Positions 24,162 to 34,779 of a stretch of DNA of 64,000 nucleotides are shown piece by piece. Both the position numbers and the translations under genes were made by a program. This DNA is from Basidiobolus meristosporus CBS 931.73. Taxonomy: Eukaryota > Basidiobolomycota > Basidiobolomycetes > Basidiobolales > Basidiobolaceae. Every line of letters starts with the position of its first letter. Positions within the stretch are counted from its first letter, which is position 1. The notes under the pieces are model-generated. The model had not been told where the DNA came from and made no database searches. It saw only the letters and a program-made list of their open reading frames with translations. The stretch spans positions 85,450 through 149,449 of the forward strand of contig MCFE01000160.1 in NCBI GenBank assembly GCA_002104905.1, given 5' to 3'.

Positions 24162-24778
24162 CCGGAGGATATTTGCTGGCCAAACCGACCGGGCTTTAGA
24201 GAACTGGCTGCGCGAAGCGTCACCTGATGTGTAAACGCCATGCATAGGTGGTACTTTCCTCCCAAAAGGAGTCCCAAGAGCACCTGTTCCTAGGGGCCCC
24301 GTATCTAACCATCAAGCATTGTACTACTCTATTGCCTCTGAACCAGGTTGACATTATTAAATCACCCCTGATTCTATCCCAGTCCAGCTACTGTGGCCCC
24401 CTTGGGGTATGATTTTTCACCAGTGGTGGTTGGCCCGGTGGGAGTGGCATCTAAATCGCTTAGAGTCTGTTCTTAAAACAATGAACGCCACCTGATTTTG
24501 TGTGCCTCTATGAATTACCAGACCACTTTCTACGGTGCCCAGGTATATATTTTGTTGTGGGGGGATGTTCAGCGAGGTATCTTAAGGAACTTCAAAGGGA
24601 ACGCCTTGTTCTGCAGTTTCAAATGATTTAAATTCCACGGGCCATTTACTTGGTCATATATTAGCTTAAAATCAAGCCCTCTCTCGTGTGTCCTGGAGAG
24701 CTTGAAGGTCACCTCATAACGGCAGGCGATGACACCACCGATAACCATCATCTGGTGATTCAAGTATGATAAGCGAGT
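24162..24778. other. Intergenic between convergent genes
   Basis: Contains the two 3' ends only. No RNA gene or repeat is seen. Confidence 0.5.
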
Positions 24779-25537
24779 TCAGAGGAAGAGGAAAAGCAGA
24801 AACAGAACGAGTAGCAGGGTGTTTTGAATTAGTGGGGAGGAGGTGATGTTCCCAGCATTAGGATAAATCCTCTCACAGAACCTGAATCGAGCGAGATGGA
24901 GAATGGGGTTAGGGGATACGTTGATTGGCACTGATGGGGGCCAGACTTACTTCCTCCACTCGAAGTGATTTTCGGCCTGCTTCTGCACCGATGCTTCCCT
25001 TCGTTTCATTAGGATCGCCTCGACAATTTCTGGATGCTGTTGGATCAAAGTACAGCAGCAACAGCAGCGATGATTGGACCTCAAAGACCCGTCGTCCAAC
25101 AAACAATTACCGTTCTTTCGCTCGAGTGGAAACCCATTATATTGCAGACTTCTGCTCAGTTTCCGGGTGGCCGCTTCAACAGAGTCGCCCCTTCTCCTCA
25201 CAGGATACCTATCTACACTTTCATCTTGATGCGAGCTGAATCCTGATTCATCCGATTCGTCCCAGGAGGCATACCTCTCCCTCTCATAGCACCTATAGTC
25301 TTGCGGAGGAGCGTAGCCACGTGTTTGACGCCTACTCTTGGAGTATCGCCGGCTGCCCCTCCTTTCAGGACCTAGGCGATGGTGGAAGCTACGCTCATGA
25401 TCTCCCCAATCATTAGTAGTATCAAAATCGGCATCATACCATTTATACCGTTTTCTGTAGTAACGTTGCTTAAGATGAGTATCAGTGGGTTTATTCAAAA
25501 ACTGGGGTGTATGGGGGTCGTCCGAGAGGTATGACAT
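24779..25537 (-). CDS. Tail-anchored, Arg/Tyr-rich protein of unknown function
   Basis: Exon 1 runs 25,537-24,951 from an ATG. The donor GTAAGT lies exactly at the apparent stop, and splicing to 24,881 (acceptor TTCAG after a CTAAC branch; 69-nt intron) keeps the frame in phase 2. The frame then reads into a 34-residue second exon ending in a hydrophobic run (NTLLLVLFLLFLFL) directly before TGA. The predicted protein is 229 residues. Its N-terminal two thirds are rich in Arg, Tyr and Ser/Asp (RRYSKSRRQTR type), followed by a CCCCC tract near residue 160. A single C-terminal membrane segment with no signal peptide is the mark of tail-anchored proteins, and the Cys run could be palmitoylated. 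The family is not recognised, and the function is not inferred. Confidence 0.65.
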
Positions 25538-26024
25538 TTTCAGGCTAAGAATAAAGGGCTAGGTGCTAAGGTGAAATGACTTGGAGAAGGAGCAAACCTC
25601 TCTTATCAATGAGATGGGCTTGCGTTTATACTAGTACTTACCTGACGGTGATGGATCACGTGACATGCCAAGCCACTGAGCCTCCGGTTGCATTAGAATT
25701 ACGCATTAGATCATACAACCGAAATGTCTTACATGCCCAACACAGTTTCAACCCAAGAGGGGATCTCACTGGATATTCTCCGAGCTTAAAACCATTGCAA
25801 AGCCAGCATGCGTACGTACAGTACATGGTACACACTCCAGTCCAGTGATTGTATATATGGTGCAGCGCATGATTTGATGAATCGGTTACAGGGGATAGGG
25901 TGACTGGTTATATAGATGCGAGCATTCTTTATTGCTGGTGGGTTTTGAACCTTTACTTGACAGAAAGGCATTAACAAAATGGATAGTTTTACTTATTATT
26001 CTCCAGGAAATGTATTTTCTACGA
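25538..26024. other. Intergenic upstream of tail-anchored gene
   Basis: It is bounded by the 5' end of the tail-anchored gene and the 3' end of the trehalase gene, both on minus. It should contain the former's promoter. Nothing distinctive is seen. Confidence 0.45.
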
Positions 26025-28084
26025 CTAACGGAACTTCAGGTTATGGACCTTACGGTTGCAGTCGGTGGGGTACTTGAGCTTGTCTCCCCAAAGATTTAAA
26101 GTCCAAAGAGTCACCCCGTTGGTCCATCCAAAACCGTCTTGCACCTCATACTCTCCACCTCCACCAGCCACACCCAATCTGGTGACATCGAACTTCTCGA
26201 ACATGTGCCCAGTGTCATTGTTGCCAGGAATGGGCTCCAGCAGTCCTGGGATAGAGCCTCCGGTCATTCTCCAGCCACAGTACGCTGCATCAACCATACG
26301 TTGGGCCAAGGTCAGCCCTAGCTTGTCAAGTCTCTGTTTGGTGTTTGTGTCCTTGATATGGTTGTTGACGGAGATCACCGACTTCATTAGAACGTACTGA
26401 AGTGGCGGCCATGCGTTGGGGAAATCCCATTGCAGGGTAGAATTGATCTCAGTGGTTGGAATGCCAGCGACAAATTTGTTCGCGAACTGCTCCACGATGG
26501 AGAAGGTCTTCATCACCTTGTTGGGTCGGGTGATGAAACCGTTAGGGAAAATCTCCGCCCAGAATGGCCAGTAATTGGAGGGAGTGAACAGCTTTTGGAC
26601 CGACCCGCTGGTCGCATTGAAATCGTAGTAATGAAGATCCTGCTCGTCCCAGAGAAGCTTGAGGATGTTGCTCTTTCGAGTATTGGCCACCTTGTTGTAG
26701 TATTGGATTTTGTCCCCGGTCTGGTTCGCCTGGACAGTCTGATGGAACTCTGCCAACGTTTTTTCGTTCATGTACAGAATCGCATTGAGGTCTGTGGGTA
26801 CCACTTGGCGAGTATTCAGGGTACGCAAAATGGCCGGGCCTGACTCATTCTTGGTGGGATACACCTTGAGCCATCTAACACTATAATCCCATCCTAAGCG
26901 CCTCAGGTTAGCTACATCATCACGAAACCCCCATGCGCGTCAAACACTTACCACTTTCAGCGCCGGTGGCGAGATCAGCATAGAGTCCTTTCTTCCCTTC
27001 CTCGTCAAGGGTCGACCCCTCCACGGTGACATAGTCCTCCATGTAGGATTCTGGGCGAGGCTGATCGTTTATGGTGTTGTAGTGGCTCAGCTTGTATTTT
27101 TTCCCGTGGTCAATCTCTATTGTGTGGTTTTTGACCCAGAAATCGTATTCTTTGTCGAGGGTGGGCAGAGCACGACGAAGTAGGTCCATGTCTTTCGTCT
27201 TCTCGTAGTAGATCTTGACCATCTGGGTCAACATGGGAGGTTGAGAACGATTAAGGTAGTATATGCGGGCACCATTTGCTAAGGGGGAAGTTAGCAAGGG
27301 CGATCCATATTGAGGGGGAACCACAAACACTTACGCATAAAGCCGTATTTGTCCACTAGATCAAGGAAATTCTCAATCATGTTCTTGGCGGTACCTGGAA
27401 GCTCACTGAGCAGCAAACCTTCGATCACGAAGTAGGTATCCCTAATGAAAGGATTAACCACGAGTGCAATGCAGCAACGATCCGGATCTCAAACCACCCA
27501 CCAGTAATAGATTTCTCTAAAGCGTCCACCAGGTATGACGAATGGTCGCTTGATATCCAGCAAAGAGGTGACACACCCTGCACATAAGAAGGACTCATCC
27601 ATACGTCTTGTCAGCTTCTTCCAGTAGCTGTGCACAACCTGGGCCCAGCCACGGAGAATCTCATCCTTGATGTTATTCAGAAACTCCGGCTGGTCTTTGT
27701 ACTCTGGCAAATCGGCAGGCACCAGCTCCTTGCCGGCCTCAAGAAAATTCTCCTTGACAAACTGTGCTATAGTGTCGTTGTTTGCGGTGGCCGAGAGGGT
27801 GTTGAACGCGGCCAAGACCTGGTCAAGGGGCTTGGATGTAGGCTAGAGGCAGATTGGGGTTAGAATCGAAGACATCACCCAACACAGGGCCGCCGGGTAT
27901 TTACCTGGTCGACGAAAGTTTTGGAGTCTGGATAGAGCTTGGCTTTTTGGATTCGGTCTAGCAGAGGGCCTGGGCAGTATATAGGTGAATCACAACCTAC
28001 AGCATTGGTTGATAGGATTTCCGACGAGAACAACAAAGCAGCAGTAAGCCACTTGACTGACAAGAAGTGTTGAAGTACTGGCAT
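26025..28084 (-). CDS. Secreted (acid-type) GH37 trehalase
   Basis: Five exons on minus: 28,084-27,905; 27,842-27,502; 27,441-27,335; 27,278-26,952; 26,893-26,025. All have GT-AG junctions, and the total is 607 residues. The enzyme hydrolyses alpha,alpha-trehalose to two glucoses. The N terminus (LTAALLFSSEIL) is a signal peptide, so export to the wall or periplasm is expected. Both GH37 signatures are present: PGGRFREIYYWDTYF (split by the second intron) and QWDFPNAWPPLQ. YLNRSQPP and ESGWDYSVRW, which carries the catalytic Asp, are also present, as is the Gly-rich GGGGEYEVQDGFGWTNGV with the catalytic Glu. Length and motif order are normal and complete. It has no N-terminal calcium-binding or phosphorylation region of the cytosolic neutral trehalase type. 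Confidence 0.93.
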
Positions 28085-30055
28085 GGTGAGAATAGAACAG
28101 GGATCACTTGGTATCTCGGATTAACCAAAGGAAACACCAAGCTAATAATTGATGAACGACGGACTACTGCCGCATCTGGTCGCACCTCCGTTATTTATAA
28201 GCAGGAGCCCGCTGCGCTGTCATGTTTTTCTGTCCCTAATGGATTCAAACCTAAAAACATGCTGCTCAGGCAACGTTGTGATGTCCCTTGTATTCTATTA
28301 TTCAGATCCAAATATTAACCGATACAATGGTTGCTCTGCTGATCAAAATGAATCGCGTTGGAAGGTTCGATTTAATTATGACATCGACATTGATCTCGAC
28401 AAGTTGCGCGGATGCATAATAGCAAGTTAGGCCATCGGTGCCCACACCCAAACCACATATGACAACTTACAACGGCAGTGATTCGAGTACGCTGTCCCGA
28501 GTATCCAGCCCAAGGCCATCCAGTTTGGAACTTGCCACCGCACTGAGCAAACGGGAGAATGTCGTACTGGGCATGTTGTACTCGCTGTCATATTACGCCT
28601 AAGCTGACAAATGGTCAGGAATCCCATCCATGCATCAGGCCTTTAGCCTTCTCTCATTGACGCAATTTTAAATGAATAGTCCACAGGGCCAATGTTGAGG
28701 CTATGGCAGCATCATACTAAGTACGTCAAATGAACACGAAGTATTCATCGCTTGTTTCACCCGATTAGCATGATATCATCCAGTAGTTTGATCTTATCTC
28801 AGATGCTGGTAATTGGATGCCTTGACAGATATAGAAACCCTGATGTAACCAGACACAGCAATACATTCTCAGGGTTGGGATTAATTTAATGGAATGCAAA
28901 CGATGTTCCAGAGGAACTGACTGTCCAAGAGGTTGCATAAACCTGGTTCTGAATTTGGCAGACACTGAGAGCCAGGGGCGCCAAGAGCCCCGAGGCCAAT
29001 AGTCGCGGGCGGCTTCCTCCTGGTCCCACCAAGCTTTGTACAGAAACATGAGCAATGATCGAGCCCGGAAGCGCTCGCCTGGGTGGTTGGCGAACCAGAC
29101 GGCTTGATTCACCGTTAAAGTTCTGCCAGGTACGCCCAATAAACACCGCACAGGGCTGTTTACTATTGCCCTCTGGGCTCTTAGAAGCAGACACAGGCTT
29201 TCCCACAGCCCTGATTGGTGGGCTATTAATTTGACCAGGACGTGAAACCTTGCTGCCCACTCAACTAATGCAACTAATTTGGATAGAAAATCTCCCAGAG
29301 TAACACCTAAGCATTTACCAAATCCATCTGCAGATTGTGGGGAAGGTATACAAACCCGGCAGTGCTGCTGTAGGTCTTTAATTAGGATCGTATTCGACTG
29401 GTGTGCATCCGCTCCTGGATGTAATGCTGCTCGAGGGATTCGAGAAGCCATGCAGATGTATAACGGTAGGTGGCGAACGGCCACTCTACTGGAATGATTG
29501 GCTTGCGGAAATGGCGATGCCTGTGGATGTGGGGACCCTGCATCGACCAAGGCAGTACGGACTACACCTTAGCCAGAGCCTAATATACAACATCCCCGCG
29601 CTTCAATTGGTGGAGAAGCCAACCTGGATGTGTTGCCGTGTTTTTTTGGTTTGTGGGGATCTAATTGGCTGGTAGGTGACCAGCGCTCTTCGGGTTAGCT
29701 CAGGTTGGTATGCTCTGATGGGTCACCTGGATTGTCGCAGATATACCGTTAATGCTAGCATTCGAGTGGTTTCAAGAGTCACTATGAATAGACGTTCCAA
29801 GGCTTCGAATCTGGCAAGAATATCCACCCGATGCTAATTGGATCACTCGCCACGCCTGCTGCCACTGTGGGCTGCTTTGCTCAAACCGCAGATCTAGCGA
29901 GATGTCCGGCGATTTCGAAGATCAGCGAGAGTTTGGGAAATATGCTTTATTTAGGGACCTCGAGTGTGTGAACGGTTCGTAATGGGAATGTGTGCGAGTT
30001 AACCAGACAATTAGTAACAGTGCAACCGAGTCGTGGCTTGGATGCTTCCAAAAAT
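28085..30055. other. Long intergenic region, one unsupported ORF
   Basis: Holds the trehalase promoter (to about 28,300) and then 1.7 kb with no recognised gene. A minus-strand open frame spans 29,550-28,765, with its first ATG at about 29,455. It has no domain I can name and could be chance or a decayed element. A short run of T (29,641-29,647) is the only low-complexity feature. Confidence 0.35.
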
Positions 30056-31343
30056 CTATGCGTGTGCATTGAAGGAGCCCATCGTCAGATGAGGAAATTG
30101 TTCAATGACGGTCTGTAAGAAATGCTCTTTTTCTTTGGACGATTCTTCGCCGAAAGCTGCCGATATTGACGAGGCACACTTGTCGTCCAGTTCCAGATTT
30201 ACCTGCTTCATACTGAGTAGAAGTTCTAAGGCTGGTTGGCTGAAACCGTTCTCGATCAACGCCACCATGTAAGCTGTGTATGTTTCTGAATCAAACTGGA
30301 AGCTTGCAATATGCAACTTCCGCCAGACAGCCTGGGCACGTGCAAGTGCCCCGTACCGACCACAGATTTGGAAGATTGTTTTAACTAGAGGACCGTCAAT
30401 GGTGATGTTTGACACCAAGATTCCATCCCACAAACGGAACACCATATTGAGATCCCCGATTTGGCCGTAGGCACGTAACAACGCTTGGTAAAGCTCATAA
30501 TCCGGCTCAACATGTACATCTACTCGAAGCAGGTTGTAGATACCACTGATACCGGATGAATTATTTCGTTTAGCGTATCCGTTGATCATCGAAATATATG
30601 TGCGCACGTCTGCATTAAACCCACACTTGTACATCTCGTCAAAAACACGTTTAGCGTTGATCATATCCCCCACGTTGGTGTACGCATCAACTATACCGGC
30701 ATACGTCTCCACCCGTATATTCTGTCCAGAGTCTTTTAAATGGTAGTACGCCATGACAGCCCCGTCAATATCATTCTGCCCAGCAAGGGCCTGAATCAAA
30801 GAAACATAAAGCGGTTGGCTCACAACCACCTTATGCTTAGTCAGTTTATGGAACAGTTGGACAGCAAGCTTGATTTGCTTCCGAGATATAAGCTCCGATA
30901 CAACCAACTCCGATAAAGTAGGGTCCCCGGTTTGCACTGTAGAGTCGACCACTTTCTCCAGCAACTGTGGAGTGATTTCGTCTATCGATAGAGAGGTTAA
31001 CTGCTTGGCCACCTCGGCAAAATTCTGCTCTTCTATAAGTCGCGGAATCAACAAAGCCTGCGGTTTCGTAGTTGTGTTCGCATCGGAGTGTCCAAGAAGA
31101 AGTGAGCTTGAATGGAATTCATTGCTGAAACGCCGAAACGGGAGGAAACAGCTTTTTATACAGTTGGATCGATATGAATGAGCGATATGGGTGGCGGCAA
31201 GATACTTACATCTGCCTCCTGTCAATAGGGATAAATATCCTTAGTATGGTGTGCTCGAAACCTCATGATTTTTTGGCTCTTCATTCAATAGAATGTTTAC
31301 CTCCCAGAAATCTTGTCAGGTTTTTGTAAATTACAGGGCGCAT
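30056..31343 (-). CDS. Mitochondrial pentatricopeptide-repeat (PPR) protein
   Basis: Two exons: 31,343-31,301 (43 nt) and 31,218-30,056, joined by an 82-nt intron (GTAAAC, TACTAAG branch, ACAG) in phase 1. The model gives 401 residues. Exon 1 (MRPVIYKNLTRFLG) plus the start of exon 2 is basic and lacks acidic residues, as mitochondrial targeting sequences do. From about residue 140 it shows repeated 35-residue PPR units, for example ETYAGIVDAYTNVGDMINAK and RTYISMINGYAKRN, then YQALLRAYGQIGDLN. PPR proteins bind organellar RNA and affect its processing or translation; the target here is unknown. It is divergent from HOM3, sharing an 830-bp intergenic region. Confidence 0.8.
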
Positions 31344-31882
31344 TGTTCAGAAAGCCGAAGAAGCTCAGCTGTAAAAGAAATTTTCTTGACTGTGTAAATG
31401 CTCACCGAATCGGAATATTGATGCCATTCAGACCTGTGAACTATTTTATTGGTAAGATCGATTGGTTCGTGTGGAGGGTTTCCTTACGCTTAATTAACCA
31501 TCACAGTGGGTAAGTTTATGTGTAACTCCTTGCTTATCCGAATCCTGGTTAAACTTAGTCACATGCCTCCAATGCATATTACCACCATTCCAAGAAAAAG
31601 CTAAGGCTACTTTAGCCTAATTGGTGTTATTGGTGCTTGAGAACTACACGGGTACCTGCTGGAACACAAGATAAATGCTTATGATGTTCATATCTCCTGA
31701 TGATTCTTTTAGATTCACTGATAGCTAAACTCCATATTAACTGATGTTTATCAATCTATCGTGCTTATGTATAACTCAATGCTTGTTCAGTCATTGAGCC
31801 ATATTACGTGGATTAATCAAGTCCCACTTCATTGATGATCCGCGAGCATTATCTTCTAGATGCTAGTGCGACAGAGTCAATG

Positions 31883-31889
31883 TGAGTCA
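31883..31889. promoter_or_regulatory. Gcn4/AP-1-type site TGAGTCA upstream of HOM3
   Basis: A perfect TGASTCA match about 285 bp upstream of the HOM3 ATG, with partial matches nearby (AGAGTCA at 31,873 and CGACTCA at 32,056). In yeast, HOM3 is a general amino-acid control target of Gcn4, so the site is plausible. No binding data are available for this organism. Confidence 0.4.
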
Positions 31890-32048
31890 AACTCTACATG
31901 TTTTGCTCAAGTCTGTAGATATATCAAAGGCATAAAATCCAATCAAATCCAATCTGCGACTCAAGTGTAGTCTTATCTCATCTTCGAGGAAATTGATTGG
32001 TCAGCGGCGGGAATTGCAGTCAACCATCTTCGCACTCGCTGAGGCCGG

Positions 32049-32056
32049 TATAAATA
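32049..32056 (+). promoter_or_regulatory. TATA box of HOM3
   Basis: TATAAATA lies 118 bp upstream of the ATG at 32,174, at a suitable distance for a short leader. Confidence 0.45.
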
Positions 32057-32173
32057 CGACTCATCAATGTGCCAATCTTTACCCAACCGCAACAATCCAT
32101 TTCGTCTTGGTACTTCGTACCCTAACCGCCTTTGCGTCGCACGGCTTGCATTATCCCCTGTTCTCCCATCACA

Positions 32174-33765
32174 ATGTCCATCGATCAACTCATAAGGAAT
32201 TCTGAAGAGAAGCCTTGGCTGGTTTTAAAGTTTGGCGGAACTAGCATTGGTAAATTTCTGGAATCAATTACCTCCACTATCGTACGCCAGGCACTCAAAA
32301 CCCACAGAGTAATCATTGTTTGCTCCGCACGTAGCGGTAATACCAAATCTGCCGGCACTACCAGCCAACTGATCTCAGCTGCAGAGAGCGTGCTTCATCC
32401 CAAGTCTGCCAATCACCTACAGATTCTCAACAATCTTATGGAGGATCATCTGATTCATGCGCGGGAGTCTATCTTCAACACCTCTATTCTTGAGAAGCTG
32501 GAGAAGGATATCACCCAAGAATGTCTGAAGCTTCAAGGATTCCTTGATGCACTTCAAGTAATCGGGGAGGTTTCAACGAAGTCCAAAGATCTGATTATTG
32601 GGCTGGGTGAAAAGCTCGCTTCCCTGCTTGTTGTTGCTTCTCTGGAAGACTGCTCTATCTCTTCGCAATTGGTGTGCCTTGACAAGATTATCGACAAGCA
32701 CTTCGACGAGGCCAACCTGAATGAAGGGTTCTATGACTATCTCTCTTTAAAGTTCTCCGAGAAGATACATGCCTGTGATGGTTCCATCCCGGTTGTGACT
32801 GGCTATTTTGGCCCAGTACCCGGAGGAATTTTGCAAAGTATTGGTCGAGGCTATACAGATTTGACTGCGGCCTTGTGTGCTGTTGGTATTCGCGCAGAGG
32901 AGCTTCAGATTTGGAAAGAAGTCGACGGGATATTTACAGCGGACCCCCGCAAAGTTCCCAACGCACGACTTCTGAAAATCATTACTCCAGATGAAGCTGC
33001 TGAACTCACCTACTACGGCTCTGAAGTCATTCACCCCTTTACCATGGACCAAGTGATTCATGCAAAAATCCCCATTCGCATCAAAAATGTCCAGAGCCCA
33101 GACGGCCTGGGTACCATGATCTTCCCGGACAGTAACCAGAAGGGGGATTACTCCCCTCACTCACCACAGGTGTTGCTAGCCAATGGATATCTCCCTGACC
33201 TTTCTCGGAGACACCCTACTGCGGTGACCATCAAAGAGGACATATTCGTACTGAATGTACACTCGAATCGCAAGTCGGTATCTCATGGCTTTTTTGCGAA
33301 GATCTTCTCTATCCTGGACAGCTACGGCATCCCCGTCGATGTGATTGCTACTAGCGAAGTCCATGTGTCTATGGCACTTGGAACAAGCACCTGCGAGCTT
33401 CATTTGAACAGCGCTGTCAAGGAGCTTTCACAGTTCGGGACAGTGGATATCTTAAGAAACATGGCTATTCTCAGCCTCGTTGGAAAGCAGATGAGAAACA
33501 TGGTTGGAATTGCCGGAGCAATGTTTACCAGCCTTGCTAAAGCAAATATCCTTTTTATTCATTATCTGCGGCTCGACCAACCAATCATTCCATTAATACT
33601 TTAACTCGCTCTTTACATATTAACATTGAAATGATTTCCCAGGGAGCATCCGAAATCAACATCTCCTGTATTCTCTCAAGGAAACACGCAGACAACGCAC
33701 TTCGAGTAGTTCACGACAGTTTGTTGGCGAATGTCGATTACAGTGAGTTGCACGGGAGTATTTAA
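32174..33765 (+). CDS. HOM3: Aspartate kinase (HOM3 type), containing an AT-AC intron
   Basis: Catalyses ATP-dependent phosphorylation of L-aspartate, the first step to threonine, methionine and isoleucine. Start at ATG 32174 (context CACAATGTC). Exon 1 is 32,174-33,545 and exon 2 is 33,617-33,765, giving 506 residues, close to the 527 of yeast Hom3. The N-terminal KFGGTS binds ATP. IGRGYTDLTAAL, KEVDGIFTADPR and YYGSEVIHPFT mark the amino-acid kinase core. Tandem ACT domains follow from about residue 390, with the second ACT (LVGKQMRN, then NINIEMISQGASEINIS) restored only by removing a 71-nt AT-AC intron. Reading through the intron gives a stop and loses the conserved end of the ACT domain. 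The ACT domains are the expected site of threonine feedback. Confidence 0.93.
33546..33616 (+). other. U12-type AT-AC intron in HOM3
   Basis: The 5' splice site is A|ATATCCTTTTT, a perfect match to the minor-spliceosome donor (RTATCCTTT). The 3' end is CTTTAC, and a branch-like TACTTTAAC places its A 12 nt before the splice site. There is no GT-AG alternative that keeps the frame. Excision in phase 1 rebuilds the conserved ACT-domain sequence KANINIEMISQGAS exactly. Confidence 0.88.
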
Positions 33766-34396
33766 TTAAGCTTCATTTCTTTTTCTTTCAATTACTGGAC
33801 ACTACGGACAATATTTCAATACCATTCATTAGATGTATAGATTATGGACAATTATCAGCTTATCAATGCTCTTACTGGACAATTTTCCCTTCCCTTTCAC
33901 GTATTTTCTACGCCAATTATTGATCATTTTTATTCGCGAACTTTCGTCAGTACTGCCATCTCATCTCTTTCACCCATACACCCTACACTTCGCACTTCCG
34001 CTATTTCACCGTCGGTTCACCGACGGACCACGTTCTAATTGAAAAAAACGGGCTGTACTGCACCACCCTCGAGAGGCATCGAGATTGTACAGAGCCTAAA
34101 TACTGCATGAAGATCAATCAGCGGGTTGATCCATCACCATGCCATAACCAGAATTCTATGGACATATTGTCTGGTAAAATCCAAGGGAATAAAAGTATCC
34201 ATTGGGAACCACACGTCGCGCCTCTCTGTCGCATCTGGATCGGATAAATCCTCAGAATCGAGGAAAATCTTGATTGTCTAAGCATCACACGAATCATCTG
34301 CTTCATTTCAGATTTTCTGATGAAGCAAATTCCCCAGTGCGGACACAAAACTGGCGAGCTCTCCAAGTGGATGCGAGTCTAAACACCCTCTTTGCC
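33766..34396. other. Intergenic, HOM3 3' region and RGG-gene promoter
   Basis: AT-rich after the HOM3 stop. No RNA gene or repeat is seen. Confidence 0.45.
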
Positions 34397-34779
34397 ATGG
34401 AACACACAGGAGGCGGTGATTACTACGGTAAACAGCCACATTTTCAGCACCACGGGCGCGGAAGGGGTAGGGGAAGAGGTCGCGGTGGAAAAGGTAACTG
34501 GAGAGGCCGTGGACGAGGCCAACACCACGGACATGGGAACTTCCGAGGACATACGAACCCCAACTCAGGAGAATATCCAGTAGCCCCTAAAGTAAGGAAA
34601 CCTTCGGATCCTCCCTCAGGCCTATTCTCATAAGGCGCAGATGTACTAATTCCGCGATTGACTAGAAGCAACGCACTGATCACCCTCCTTTCAATCCAAG
34701 CACCGATGATATCTCAGTTTATTACAAGAAAAGCTTTCTACTGGATCCTTGGTCTCATTTGGACAACCCTGCCCATTGA
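34397..34779 (+). CDS. Small RGG-box protein with conserved-looking C-terminal tail
   Basis: Two exons: 34,397-34,591 and 34,666-34,779. The ATG has a strong context (TTGCCATGG), and the 74-nt intron has GTAAGG, TACTAAT and TAG in phase 0. The product is 102 residues. Residues 15-50 are a dense Arg/Gly and His tract (GRGRGRGRGRGG, then NWRGRGRG), typical of RNA-binding RGG boxes. Exon 2 ends in DDISVYYKKSFLLDPWSHL, a pattern I associate with small conserved fungal proteins (YYKPSFLEDPW-like), although I cannot name the family. Role in RNA metabolism is inferred only from the RGG box. Confidence 0.65.

Larger units (their letters stand above)
31344..32173. other. Divergent promoter region, PPR gene / HOM3
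   Basis: AT-rich 830 bp between two divergent genes. It contains a Gcn4-type site and a TATA box facing HOM3, listed separately. Confidence 0.5.

Noticed and set aside
28765-29550. 261-codon minus-strand frame as a gene
   Set aside because: Starts without ATG, has no domain or splice partner I can recognise, and its composition is not clearly coding.
31219-31240. TTG at 31,225 as the start of the PPR protein
   Set aside because: An upstream ATG exon at 31,343 joins in phase through a good intron and supplies a targeting-like N terminus.
34444-34683. Pro/Arg-rich minus-strand ORF
   Set aside because: It is the antisense shadow of the RGG tract of the plus-strand gene.
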